From an uncultured Bacteroides sp. (GTDB lineage Bacteria; Bacteroidota; Bacteroidia; Bacteroidales; Bacteroidaceae), in the NCBI GenBank assembly GCA_900552075.1, contig URYL01000006.1, positions 62,001-126,000 on the forward strand: a DNA stretch of 64,000 bases, in the 5' to 3' direction. Below, in pieces: positions 26,979-34,748 of this stretch (position 1 is the stretch's first letter; the number at the start of each line of letters is the position of its first letter). Below the pieces are notes generated by a model. It did no database searches and had not been told where the DNA came from. It saw nothing but the letters and a program-made list of their open reading frames with translations. The position numbers and the translations under genes are program-made.

Positions 26979-28169
26979 ATGGAAATTAAAGGTAAAGTGC
27001 ATTATGTCGGTGTGAACGACCGCACAAAAGCATTGTTTGAGAATTTGTGGCCACTTCCTTATGGCGTATCTTATAACTCTTATCTGATTGCAGATGACGA
27101 TATGGTGGCACTGGTGGATACGGTAGATGTCGCTTTTTTCGAAGTGTATATCAAGAAAATCCGCAGCGTTATCGGCGATCGTAAGATTGATTATTTGATT
27201 ATCAACCACATGGAACCAGACCACTCAGGCTCTATCGCATTGATTAAGAAATATTATCCTGAAATTGTGCTGGTAGGTAACAAGAAGACTTTCGACATGG
27301 TGGAAGGATACTATGGCGTGACAGGTGAACGCTACGTAGTGGGAGATGGCGACTTCCTGAAACTCGGACATCACAACCTGCGTTTCTATCTGGTGCCGAT
27401 GGTTCACTGGCCGGAAACCATGGTGACATTCGATGAAACGGATGGAATCCTTTTCTCTGGGGATGCTTTCGGATGCTTCGGAGCCTTGAACGGAGGTTGC
27501 ATCGACCACAACATCAACACCGATATTTATTGGAACGAAATGCGCCGTTACTATGCCAACATTGTTGGTAAATTTGGTAATCCGGTACAGAAAGCTTTGC
27601 AGAAATGCGGGGGCCTGCCTATTAAGATGATTTGTCCGACTCACGGACCTGTATGGGAAGAATACATTCCGAAGGTAGTGGACATGTACGACAAGATGAG
27701 CCGCTATGAAGGTGAAGAAGGCGTGGTGATTGCCTATGGTACGATGTATGGTAACACAGAAGAACTGGCAGAAACCATTGCCGAAGAGCTGAGTGCACAG
27801 GGCATCAAGAACATCGTGCTGCACAATGTATCTCATACACCTCATTCTTATATCCTGGCTGATATCTTTAAATACAAAGGGCTGATTGCAGGCTGTACCA
27901 CTTACAACATGCAGTTGTATCCTGAAATGGAGTCCTTGCTCAACAAGGTAGCTGCCCGTGAAATGAAGAACCGTCTGTTCGGTTACTTCGGCTCATTCAC
28001 TTGGGCCAGTGCAGCGGTGAAAAAACTGGGTGAATTCACTGAGAAACTGAAATTCGAAGTGGTAGGTAACCCAATTGAAATGAAGCAGAGCATGAAGGCG
28101 GACAATTATGCACAGGCTAAAGAACTGGCTAAAGCCATGGCCGACCGTCTGAAAGCTGACCGCAAATAA
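26979..28169 (+). CDS. Flavodiiron protein (FprA-type A-type flavoprotein)
   Basis: 396 residues. An N-terminal metallo-beta-lactamase domain carries the diiron ligands H77-x-E79-x-D81-H82 (NHMEPDHSG), a further histidine in MVHWPETM and D in SGDAFG. A C-terminal flavodoxin domain carries the FMN loop YGTMYGNTEE. It reduces O2 to water or NO to N2O without releasing reactive species, a common defence of anaerobes. Electron donors are not encoded nearby. Confidence 0.95.
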   Translation: MEIKGKVHYVGVNDRTKALFENLWPLPYGVSYNSYLIADDDMVALVDTVDVAFFEVYIKKIRSVIGDRKIDYLIINHMEPDHSGSIALIKKYYPEIVLVGNKKTFDMVEGYYGVTGERYVVGDGDFLKLGHHNLRFYLVPMVHWPETMVTFDETDGILFSGDAFGCFGALNGGCIDHNINTDIYWNEMRRYYANIVGKFGNPVQKALQKCGGLPIKMICPTHGPVWEEYIPKVVDMYDKMSRYEGEEGVVIAYGTMYGNTEELAETIAEELSAQGIKNIVLHNVSHTPHSYILADIFKYKGLIAGCTTYNMQLYPEMESLLNKVAAREMKNRLFGYFGSFTWASAAVKKLGEFTEKLKFEVVGNPIEMKQSMKADNYAQAKELAKAMADRLKADRK

Positions 28170-28202
28170 GAAAAACAAATTTCCTTTTAGAAATAGGATA
28201 TA

Positions 28203-28247
28203 AAAAATCTTCCACTGAGGTAATGCCTTCGGTGGAAGATTTTTTTA
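28203..28247. terminator. Bidirectional terminator
   Basis: AAAAATCTTCCAC pairs with GTGGAAGATTTTT, with A- and T-runs on either side, between the flavodiiron gene and the converging MscS gene. Confidence 0.85.
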
Positions 28248-28271
28248 TGTGATGTATTTGCTGGATGAAGC

Positions 28272-29141
28272 TCAGTCTTTTGCCTGATGTACCGTCAGCT
28301 GCGGGAACGGGAATCCGATACCTTCCTTGTTGAAGGTGTCATACACGATTTTGTTCATGTCGAAATATACGTCCCAGTAGTTTTCGGTCTTGGTCCAGAC
28401 ACGTACTTTGATATCCACGCTGCTGGCCGACAAGGCACCCAGTCCGATGAAAGGAGCAGGAGTGGTCAGAATACGGGTGTCTGCTGCAATGATACGTTCC
28501 AGTACGGCTTTCACCTTTTCAAAGTCCTCTCCATATTCCACGCCGAACACCCATTCCGCACGGCGCATTTCCTGTTTGCTGTAGTTGGTGATGGCGTTGC
28601 TGCTCAATGCGCCGTTAGGTACGAAGATAATGCGGTTGTCGGTGGTAGCCAGAATAGTATGGAAAATCTGGATTTCTTTGACCGTTCCGCTGGCTGAGTT
28701 GGGTCCGTCAATGTAATCGCCCACTTTGAACGGCTTGAATACCAGAATAATCAGTCCGCCTGCGAAGTTAGACAGATTTCCTGACAGAGCCATACCGATA
28801 GCCACACCGGCAGAGGCTAGGATGGCGGCGAAGCTTGTGGTTTCTACTCCCAGCTTGCTCACGATGGCAAATGCCAGAATCAAGTTTAGTAGGATGCTGA
28901 GCAGACTTTTCAGGAAGGTCTGTACGCTGATTTCCAATTTTCTCTTTTCCAGGATTTTGCTGACCAGCCGACTGATCTGCTTGATGATGAAACGACCTAT
29001 AATGTAAATGATGATGGCCGCTAAAATGTCTTTTCCCACTTCAATCCCCCAGTTGAGCAGTCTGTCCAGAATCTGTTCCACATTGATTCTGGAAGCTGCC
29101 TTGCCTGCCTGTGCAGTTGCTTGTAATAATGTAAGTAACAT
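28272..29141 (-). CDS. MscS-type small-conductance mechanosensitive channel
   Basis: 289 residues. Membrane segments at about 30-50, 75-95 and 105-130, the last being the pore helix (ASAGVAIGMALSGNLSNFAGG). A beta domain and alpha/beta C-terminal domain follow (VGDYIDGPNSASGTVKEIQIF). It opens on membrane tension to protect against osmotic downshift. Positioned after yciO by 30 bases. Confidence 0.93.
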   Translation of the reverse strand: MLLTLLQATAQAGKAASRINVEQILDRLLNWGIEVGKDILAAIIIYIIGRFIIKQISRLVSKILEKRKLEISVQTFLKSLLSILLNLILAFAIVSKLGVETTSFAAILASAGVAIGMALSGNLSNFAGGLIILVFKPFKVGDYIDGPNSASGTVKEIQIFHTILATTDNRIIFVPNGALSSNAITNYSKQEMRRAEWVFGVEYGEDFEKVKAVLERIIAADTRILTTPAPFIGLGALSASSVDIKVRVWTKTENYWDVYFDMNKIVYDTFNKEGIGFPFPQLTVHQAKD

Positions 29142-29171
29142 GATTTGATGATTAATTAATAATACGGTTAT

Positions 29172-29783
29172 TTATTCCTTTAATATACCTTTTCCCTCTC
29201 TGACAATTTCAGGTACATCTTCACAACAATTTATCACGGTAGAAGGTTCAATGCCTCCTATACCTCCGTCGATAATCAGGTCGGTCACACTGCCGAACTT
29301 TTCGTCAATCAGTTCCGGGTCGGTGATATATTCGATGTCTTCTCCCTTCTCCAGCGGAAGAGTTGTGGTCAGAATCGGGGCGTCGAGCAGACGACAGATT
29401 TCCCGAATGATAGGATGGTCGGGCACACGGATACCCACTTCTTTTCGGTTACGGAAGATTTTGGGCAGCCGGCTGTTGGCGTTCAGAATAAAGGTGAACG
29501 GACCGGGCAAGTTACGTTTCATCAGTTTGAAGGTGGCATTGCTCACTTGTGCATATTCGCTGATGTTACTCAGGTCGTAGCAGATGATGGACAAATTGTG
29601 CTTGCGCGGGTCGATATTTTTCAGCTTGCAGATACGTTCGATAGGCCGTTCTTTCAGGGCGTGACAGCCCATGGCATACACTGTATCGGTAGGGTAGATA
29701 AGGATACCGCCGTCGTTCAGCAGGTCGACTACGCGTTGCAAGTCTTCTGGCCGGTTGTTTTTGGGATATAATTTCAGTATCAT
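29172..29783 (-). CDS. YciO/YrdC/Sua5-family protein
   Basis: 203 residues with YPTDTVYAMGC, ERICKLKNIDPRKHNLS and GPFTFILNANSR. The sequence resembles YciO more than YrdC/Sua5. YrdC makes threonylcarbamoyl-AMP for t6A tRNA modification; YciO shares the fold but its activity is weaker or different. In many Bacteroidota annotations this is called L-threonylcarbamoyladenylate synthase. Function beyond nucleotide and RNA binding is therefore uncertain. Confidence 0.85.
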   Translation of the reverse strand: MILKLYPKNNRPEDLQRVVDLLNDGGILIYPTDTVYAMGCHALKERPIERICKLKNIDPRKHNLSIICYDLSNISEYAQVSNATFKLMKRNLPGPFTFILNANSRLPKIFRNRKEVGIRVPDHPIIREICRLLDAPILTTTLPLEKGEDIEYITDPELIDEKFGSVTDLIIDGGIGGIEPSTVINCCEDVPEIVREGKGILKE

Positions 29784-29833
29784 GACGTTTATTCACGAAT
29801 GATGAGACCTCGTGAATCGCAAAAATAAGAAAA

Positions 29834-31834
29834 TTATTTCTTTTTCTTCCGTAGTTCTTGCGCAATTCGATAATGGATGGCCGCTTCTATTTCCTTCCCG
29901 CTTTTTTCGAGTGCCTCCGCAAAATATTCATGTGCTCCCGCATGCTCGGGTTTCAGGCTGGTTGCCTTATCCAGGTCGGTCAAAGCTTCTTCCGTTTTTC
30001 CGGTCAGCAGCCGGAGCTTGCCTCGGTTGTACACCGCCTTGAAGTCCTGTGGACGAAGCTGTACGGCCCGGTTCAGGCATTCTTCCGCTTCTTCCATTCG
30101 GTCCTCGTCGAAGAAAGTCACTCCCTTGCGTACCCAGGCATCCACATACTCCGGATACAGTTCCAGTGCCTTGTCGTAGTTGGCCTGTGCGGCCCGAGGG
30201 TCGTGTGCCTTGGTGATACATTCGTTGCCCATCAGGTAGTATTCGCGGGCATATTTCTGCAGGTTCTGCCGTTGCTGCTGCATCTGCTCTTTCAGTAGCC
30301 GGTTTTCCTCCTTGAGACGGTTGATAAGGCCCAGTTTCCGGCGGATGAACCGTTGTATCAGTGGTTTTTCTATGTCGTACCGGCTGTGAATAGCCTTGAA
30401 GAAGGCTTCCAGAAATTCTTCAAATTGTCCTTTGTCGAAGGCTTTCACGGCCGCCACGTACTGGATGTCGGCCTGTGCCTGTTTCATGGCCCGTTCAAAG
30501 GTCCGGTTGTCGTTGAAACGCTGGGCAAAGCTGACAATCTCCGGACGGACAAACACATCGGCAAGTGAGATGCGTCGCTTCAGCTGGATACCTTCGAGCG
30601 AGGTGCAGCGGCTCAGGGCTACGTAGGCCTGTCCTCCTGCAAAGACTCCTCCCGTAAAGTCGATGATGACCCGGTTGAAGGTGAGGCCTTGGCTCTTGTG
30701 TACGGTAATGGCCCACGCCAGCCGGATGGGATACTGCGTGAAAGTGCCCAGTTCTTCTTCCTCTATCTTTTTCTCTGTTTCATTGTAACGGTAGCGGATG
30801 TTGCTCCAGCTTTCCTTGTGTACGTCGAACTCACTGCCGTCTTCCGTCACCACGTAGATGGTGCCGTCGGCTGAGAGTCCCGAGACGGTGCCGATGGTAC
30901 CGTTCACCCAGCGTTTTTCCTGATCGTTCTTGATGAAAATCACTTGTGCGCCCGGTTTGATAACCAGTTCCATGAGGGTGGGGAGGCTGCTTTCAGGAAA
31001 TTCCCCGTGTATTTCTCCCTGAAGTGTAACCGGTTCGCCCGGCAGTTCCTCCAGTTTCTTTTCATTGATGTAGTCCACGTTGTCCCGGCGCGTGGCTAAG
31101 GTGATGTAGAGGTCGTTTTCTTCCGGACAGGGAGGTGTGGGGGTATAACGGGTGTTCAGCAGTTGCAGGTCGGCGGCTCCGGCGGTATTGGTCCGGATAT
31201 GGTCGAGTACACTCACAAACACCTTGTCGGTCTGTCGGTACACCTTGGTCAGTTCGATGGACACCAGTTCCATTTCCTGAAACACCTTGGCCGAGAAGAA
31301 ATATGGATTCGGGTAAAAACGGTTCAGAATTTCCCGTTCGTCACTTTTCACTACCGGTTCCAGCTGGAACACGTCACCCACGAGCAGCAGCTGTTTTCCT
31401 CCGAACGGCTCGCGCAGGTTGTGCGAGTAGGTACGCAGCACCTTGTCAATGAAATCGATGATGTCGGCCCGCACCATGGAAATTTCGTCGATGATGATGA
31501 GTTCGATGTTTTGAATCAGTTTCCGGTGGTCGGCAGAATATTTCAGGAAATCTTTCAGCTTCCGCCCCTGAAACTTCGGGTCGTCCGGCAGAAGCGGATG
31601 AAACGGAAGTTTGAAGAAGCTGTGCAGGGTGCTTCCGCCCGCATTGATCGCCGCAATACCCGTAGGAGCCAGTACCACATATTTCTTTTTGGTATGCTGG
31701 CAGACGTATTTCAGGAAAGTAGACTTACCCGTACCCGCTTTTCCGGTCAGGAAGACTGACTGGCGGGTGTACTGGATGAGCTTCAGGGCATTCTGAAATT
31801 CGGGGTTATCGGTATCTATTAGGGTCGGAGTCAT
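29834..31834 (-). CDS. Pif1-like helicase fused to TPR repeats
   Basis: 666 residues. The SF1 helicase part (about 1-440) has Walker A GKAGTGKSTF, Walker B LIIIDEISMV and a UvrD-type C-terminal motif AWAITVHKSQGLTF. A coiled coil follows (about 505-535), then three or so tetratricopeptide repeats to the C-terminus (ANYDKALELYPEYVDAWVRKG, CLNRAVQLRPQDFKAVYNRG, LDKATSLKPEHAGAHEY). Pif1-type enzymes unwind forks, G-quadruplexes and R-loops 5'-3'; the TPR part suggests a protein partner. A TATCTTTG element lies at 31854-31861. Confidence 0.92.
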   Translation of the reverse strand: MTPTLIDTDNPEFQNALKLIQYTRQSVFLTGKAGTGKSTFLKYVCQHTKKKYVVLAPTGIAAINAGGSTLHSFFKLPFHPLLPDDPKFQGRKLKDFLKYSADHRKLIQNIELIIIDEISMVRADIIDFIDKVLRTYSHNLREPFGGKQLLLVGDVFQLEPVVKSDEREILNRFYPNPYFFSAKVFQEMELVSIELTKVYRQTDKVFVSVLDHIRTNTAGAADLQLLNTRYTPTPPCPEENDLYITLATRRDNVDYINEKKLEELPGEPVTLQGEIHGEFPESSLPTLMELVIKPGAQVIFIKNDQEKRWVNGTIGTVSGLSADGTIYVVTEDGSEFDVHKESWSNIRYRYNETEKKIEEEELGTFTQYPIRLAWAITVHKSQGLTFNRVIIDFTGGVFAGGQAYVALSRCTSLEGIQLKRRISLADVFVRPEIVSFAQRFNDNRTFERAMKQAQADIQYVAAVKAFDKGQFEEFLEAFFKAIHSRYDIEKPLIQRFIRRKLGLINRLKEENRLLKEQMQQQRQNLQKYAREYYLMGNECITKAHDPRAAQANYDKALELYPEYVDAWVRKGVTFFDEDRMEEAEECLNRAVQLRPQDFKAVYNRGKLRLLTGKTEEALTDLDKATSLKPEHAGAHEYFAEALEKSGKEIEAAIHYRIAQELRKKKK

Positions 31835-31853
31835 GTGACGTTGTTTTTAGAAG

Positions 31854-31861
31854 CAAAGATA
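31854..31861 (-). promoter_or_regulatory. -7 element of the helicase operon
   Basis: TATCTTTG, 20 bases upstream of the start at 31834. Confidence 0.5.
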
Positions 31862-31876
31862 CAGACAAAAGGGCAA

Positions 31877-31909
31877 TAAAAAAAGCGGTTGGGTTTCCAA
31901 CCGCTTTTT
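31877..31909. terminator. Bidirectional terminator after the small gene
   Basis: A perfect 12-bp stem (AAAAGCGGTTGG/CCAACCGCTTTT) with a 4-base loop, flanked by A- and T-runs. On the minus strand it would end the transcript that carries the 30-residue frame at 31988-32080. Confidence 0.85.
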
Positions 31910-31987
31910 CGTCAGAATATTTACGAGAAGCCTTTCGGCATTTATCAGATTCATTCTTCAAATGCTGAACTTGTCAGCGTCGCTTGT

Positions 31988-32080
31988 TTATTTGCGTCTT
32001 TCGTCATTCAGCATTACATACCCCCAGATCATTGGATCTGCATTGGCAATTTTGTGGAAAATGTTTTTTACCTTTTTCAT
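31988..32080 (-). CDS. Putative 30-residue protein, unknown function
   Basis: An ATG at 32080 opens a 30-codon frame that begins MKKVKNIFHK and ends WGYVMLNDERRK. It is basic at both ends with an aromatic centre and has no membrane segment. AAAGGG lies 8 bases before the ATG. The frame lies within an isolated unit: TATCTTTG at 32229-32236 upstream and a strong terminator at 31877-31909 downstream. I do not recognise the protein. The region could instead, or also, act as a small RNA. Confidence 0.55.
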   Translation of the reverse strand: MKKVKNIFHKIANADPMIWGYVMLNDERRK

Positions 32081-32113
32081 AATTGTTACCCTTTCTTTTT
32101 TTAGTTAGTTTAA

Positions 32114-32179
32114 TTAAATCTTCTGGCGGACTTCCCAGCCGGCCTTGTTGTACTTGTTACCTAATTTATAATTACCTAT
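32114..32179 (-). other. Upstream 21-codon frame without a standard start
   Basis: Same predicted transcript as the 30-residue frame. From an ATA at 32179 the codons read IGNYKLGNKYNKAGWEVRQKI then stop in two pieces (IGNYKLGNKY, then NKAGWEVRQKI). Codon choice looks coding-like towards the end, but there is no ATG, GTG or TTG in frame. It may be a leader peptide with a rare start, a decayed gene, or chance. Confidence 0.25.
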
Positions 32180-32228
32180 GAAAACTTTTTCTGGGCTTCT
32201 TTCTTATTGCCCTTATCTTTTTACACCA

Positions 32229-32236
32229 CAAAGATA
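32229..32236 (-). promoter_or_regulatory. -7 element of the small-protein unit
   Basis: TATCTTTG on the minus strand, giving a leader of about 140 bases before the 30-residue frame. The 565 bases between the helicase and MATE starts hold this unit and the MATE promoter; nothing else was recognised there. Confidence 0.5.
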
Positions 32237-32371
32237 CTGCTTCCTTTCTTATAAAATATGTTTTATAGCATATTTTTTAAGTAGAGGCCCGATTTGTTGA
32301 TGTAAATCAAATCCGAGGGTGGAAGGATTGCTTTTCGGTTACATTCTTCTCCTTCTCTCCCGAAAAACTTG

Positions 32372-32379
32372 TAACTTTG
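32372..32379 (+). promoter_or_regulatory. -7 element of the MATE gene
   Basis: TAACTTTG, 20 bases before the ATG at 32400. It lies inside a longer frame that opens at 32319 and so argues for the later start. Confidence 0.55.
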
Positions 32380-32399
32380 CTTCCGTTTTTGGAAGATTT

Positions 32400-33779
32400 A
32401 TGACAGTAAGAACCAACAATCAATACGAAGAACGCCTGGGGACGGAACGGATGCTTCCCCTTATTTTCAAGATGGCGTTGCCGGCAGTGGCCGCACAGTT
32501 TGTCAATCTCCTATATAATATAGTAGACCGTATTTACATTGGACACATCCCCGAAATCGGAACGAATGCGCTGGCGGGAGTGGGAGTGACCACTTCTCTT
32601 GTCATCCTGATTTCCTCTTTCTCGGCCATTGTGGGGGCTGGAGGAGCCCCGCTGGCTGCCATGGCGTTGGGACAGGGCGACCGGGTGCGTGCGGGAAAGA
32701 TTTTAGGCAACGGTTTCATGTTGCTGATTCTGTTCACCGTCCTTACTTCGCTGGTGTCTTATCTGTGTATGGAACCCATCCTGAAGTTTGCAGGAGCTTC
32801 TGCCGTTACGCTTCCTTATGCCGAAGATTATCTTTCGGTGTATTTGCTGGGTACGCTGTTTGTGGAAGTCTCCACCGGACTCAATACCTTCATCAATTCA
32901 CAGGGACGCCCCAGCATCGCCATGTATTCCGTGCTGATTGGCGCCTTGCTGAATATCGTGCTCGACCCGGTTTTCATTTTCTGGTTCGACATGGGCGTGA
33001 AGGGTGCAGCACTGGCCACCATCCTCTCACAGGCTTGCAGTGCTTGCTGGGTTTTGGGTTTCCTGTGTTCCGACCGGGCTTCCCTGCGTCTGGAAAAACG
33101 CTACTTGAAGTTCGACCGTCGCATTGTGGGCGGTATGCTGGCCTTGGGCGTCTCTCCTTTCATCATGGCCAGTACGGAAAGTCTGGTAGGGTTTGTACTG
33201 AACGGTAGTCTGGAAAAATTTGGCGATATCTATGTGGGGGCTTTGGCTATCCTGCAAAGTGCCATGCAACTGGTCAGTGTGCCGCTCACCGGTTTTGCCC
33301 AAGGTTTTGTGCCGGTGGCCAGTTACAACTACGGGCATGGCGACCGGCAGCGGGTGAAAGACTGTTTCCGGATTGTGCTGACAGTGATGTTCTCCTTCAA
33401 TTTCGTCCTGATGCTGCTGATGATTTGTTTTCCGTCCGTAGTGGCTTCCGCCTTTACGAGCGACCGGGAACTGATTGCCACCGTGGAGCATGTGTTGCCG
33501 ATTTTTCTTGCCGGAATGACCATTTTCGGCCTGCAACGTGCCTGTCAGAACATGTTCGTGGCCCTTGGCCAAGCCCGGATTTCCATTTTTATCGCCTTGC
33601 TCCGTAAGGTCATTTTGCTGGTGCCTCTTGCCTTGGTGTTGCCCCGTTTCTTCGATGTGGAAGGCGTGTTTCTGGCTGAGGCCGTTTCGGATGCCACAGC
33701 CGCCATCTGCTGCACGTTGCTCTTCTTCTGGCAGTTCCCGAAGATACTCCGCAAAGCCCCGATTCCTGTGAAAAAATAG
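32400..33779 (+). CDS. MATE-family multidrug efflux transporter
   Basis: 459 residues from the ATG at 32400. Twelve hydrophobic segments in two homologous halves, with family features such as MALPAVAAQFVNLLYNIVDRI and the second-half GFAQGFVPVASYNYG. MATE pumps export cationic or aromatic compounds by Na+ or H+ antiport in the inner membrane. It is followed by a palindrome array and then a Crp-like regulator on the same strand. Confidence 0.93.
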   Translation: MTVRTNNQYEERLGTERMLPLIFKMALPAVAAQFVNLLYNIVDRIYIGHIPEIGTNALAGVGVTTSLVILISSFSAIVGAGGAPLAAMALGQGDRVRAGKILGNGFMLLILFTVLTSLVSYLCMEPILKFAGASAVTLPYAEDYLSVYLLGTLFVEVSTGLNTFINSQGRPSIAMYSVLIGALLNIVLDPVFIFWFDMGVKGAALATILSQACSACWVLGFLCSDRASLRLEKRYLKFDRRIVGGMLALGVSPFIMASTESLVGFVLNGSLEKFGDIYVGALAILQSAMQLVSVPLTGFAQGFVPVASYNYGHGDRQRVKDCFRIVLTVMFSFNFVLMLLMICFPSVVASAFTSDRELIATVEHVLPIFLAGMTIFGLQRACQNMFVALGQARISIFIALLRKVILLVPLALVLPRFFDVEGVFLAEAVSDATAAICCTLLFFWQFPKILRKAPIPVKK

Positions 33780-33853
33780 ATTTTGTGGAATGAAAGGGTA
33801 AATTCATTGAAATACAAGTAGATAAGGTGTAAAATCTTTAGGTAAATTCTCTG

Positions 33854-33934
33854 TCCCACAGTGTGGGATACAAAAACCACAGTGTGGGATACATATTTCA
33901 CACTGTGAAATACAAATCCCGCAGTGTGAAACAG
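33854..33934. repeat. Palindrome array A: four units at exactly 21 bp
   Basis: Core palindromes start at 33857 (CACAGTGTG), 33878 (CACAGTGTG), 33899 (CACACTGTG) and 33920 (CGCAGTGTG), a constant 21-bp step. Each unit extends as TCCCACAGTGTGGGATACA or close to it; in unit 3 the arms change together (TTCACACTGTGAA), so pairing is kept while sequence drifts. Together with the flanks this fills much of the 331-base gap between the MATE and Crp-like genes. No gene was recognised in the gap. Confidence 0.85.
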
Positions 33935-34110
33935 AGAAAGTATAGGGGGATTTACAGTTATGCTTGCGGATGTTTGTAATTAAAGACGATTGGCACACAA
34001 TTTTTTGGCAGAAATGACCTTTCATACCATAAATCTCCGTAATTTTAACCTCCGGGAATCCGGTAGGGATTTCCTTGTATCGTATTCGTATGTGGGGATA
34101 AGATTGATTG

Positions 34111-34677
34111 ATGAAAAATATTATTGAGAGTATCAGAAAGCAATGTCCTGTATCCGACTCTACTATCAAGGAGCTGGAGTCTTATTTGACACCTTGTACT
34201 TTTCCTAAAAAGTACCAGCTGATTAAAGAAGGAATTTATTGCAAATATGCCTATTTCATAGAAAAAGGTACCATAAGAGCCTATTGGGTGGTGGATGGGG
34301 AAGAATATACCACTTCATTTGGCACAGAAGGCGGCATTGTGTTCAGCATGGATGAACTTTATTACAACCGGAAAAGTGAGGAATATGTAGAAACCTTGGA
34401 AGAAGTGCAAGCCTACAGAATCAGTATAACCGACCTCCAACATCTGTTCGAAACGAATCTGGAACTATGCAACTGGGGGAGAATCATCCATCAGAATGAA
34501 TACAGAAGGCTCCACAGAAGTCATAAAGAGCGGCTGTCGCTCCCGGCCAAGGAACGTTATGAGGAATTCCAGAAACAGTTTCCCGAAATATGCAGGAAGG
34601 TGAACTTGAAATACATTGCTTCTTATCTGGGGATTACCCTTTCCACGCTCAGCAGACTGCGAAGCAAAAAGCCATAA
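34111..34677 (+). CDS. Crp/Fnr-family transcriptional regulator
   Basis: 188 residues from the ATG at 34111 (a TTG precedes it at 34108). N-terminal cyclic-nucleotide-binding beta-roll (about 15-120, KKYQLIKEGIYCKYAYFIEKG), then a C-terminal helix-turn-helix (NLKYIASYLGITLSTLSRL). There are no cysteines arranged as in Fnr, so it is not an obvious iron-sulphur sensor. The ligand is unknown. Proteins of this type in Bacteroidota often regulate a neighbouring gene; here the MATE pump and the acyltransferase are adjacent. Confidence 0.9.
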   Translation: MKNIIESIRKQCPVSDSTIKELESYLTPCTFPKKYQLIKEGIYCKYAYFIEKGTIRAYWVVDGEEYTTSFGTEGGIVFSMDELYYNRKSEEYVETLEEVQAYRISITDLQHLFETNLELCNWGRIIHQNEYRRLHRSHKERLSLPAKERYEEFQKQFPEICRKVNLKYIASYLGITLSTLSRLRSKKP

Positions 34678-34714
34678 TTTGATGTAGGACAAATTTAAAT
34701 TGGGGGTGATTCCC

Positions 34715-34722
34715 TATCTTTG
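34715..34722 (+). promoter_or_regulatory. -7 element of the acyltransferase gene
   Basis: TATCTTTG, 27 bases before the ATG at 34749. Confidence 0.5.
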
Positions 34723-34748
34723 CAGGGTCACATTCAATTTATTCCAAG

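Noticed and set aside
33854..33934. CRISPR array as an explanation of the 21-bp repeats
   Set aside because: Units abut with no unique spacers of 30 bases or so, are only four, and no cas genes are present. The same holds for arrays B and C.
33780..34110. Sigma-54 promoter at TTGGCACACAATTTTTTGGCA before the Crp-like gene
   Set aside because: The spacing between GG and GC does not fit the strict 10-base rule.
33804..34169. Minus-strand frame with seven-residue repeats such as CIPHCGF
   Set aside because: The repeats come from the 21-bp DNA palindromes of array A, which is divisible by three; the frame overlaps the Crp-like gene start and has no promoter. Arrays B and C at 22 bp cannot code in this way.
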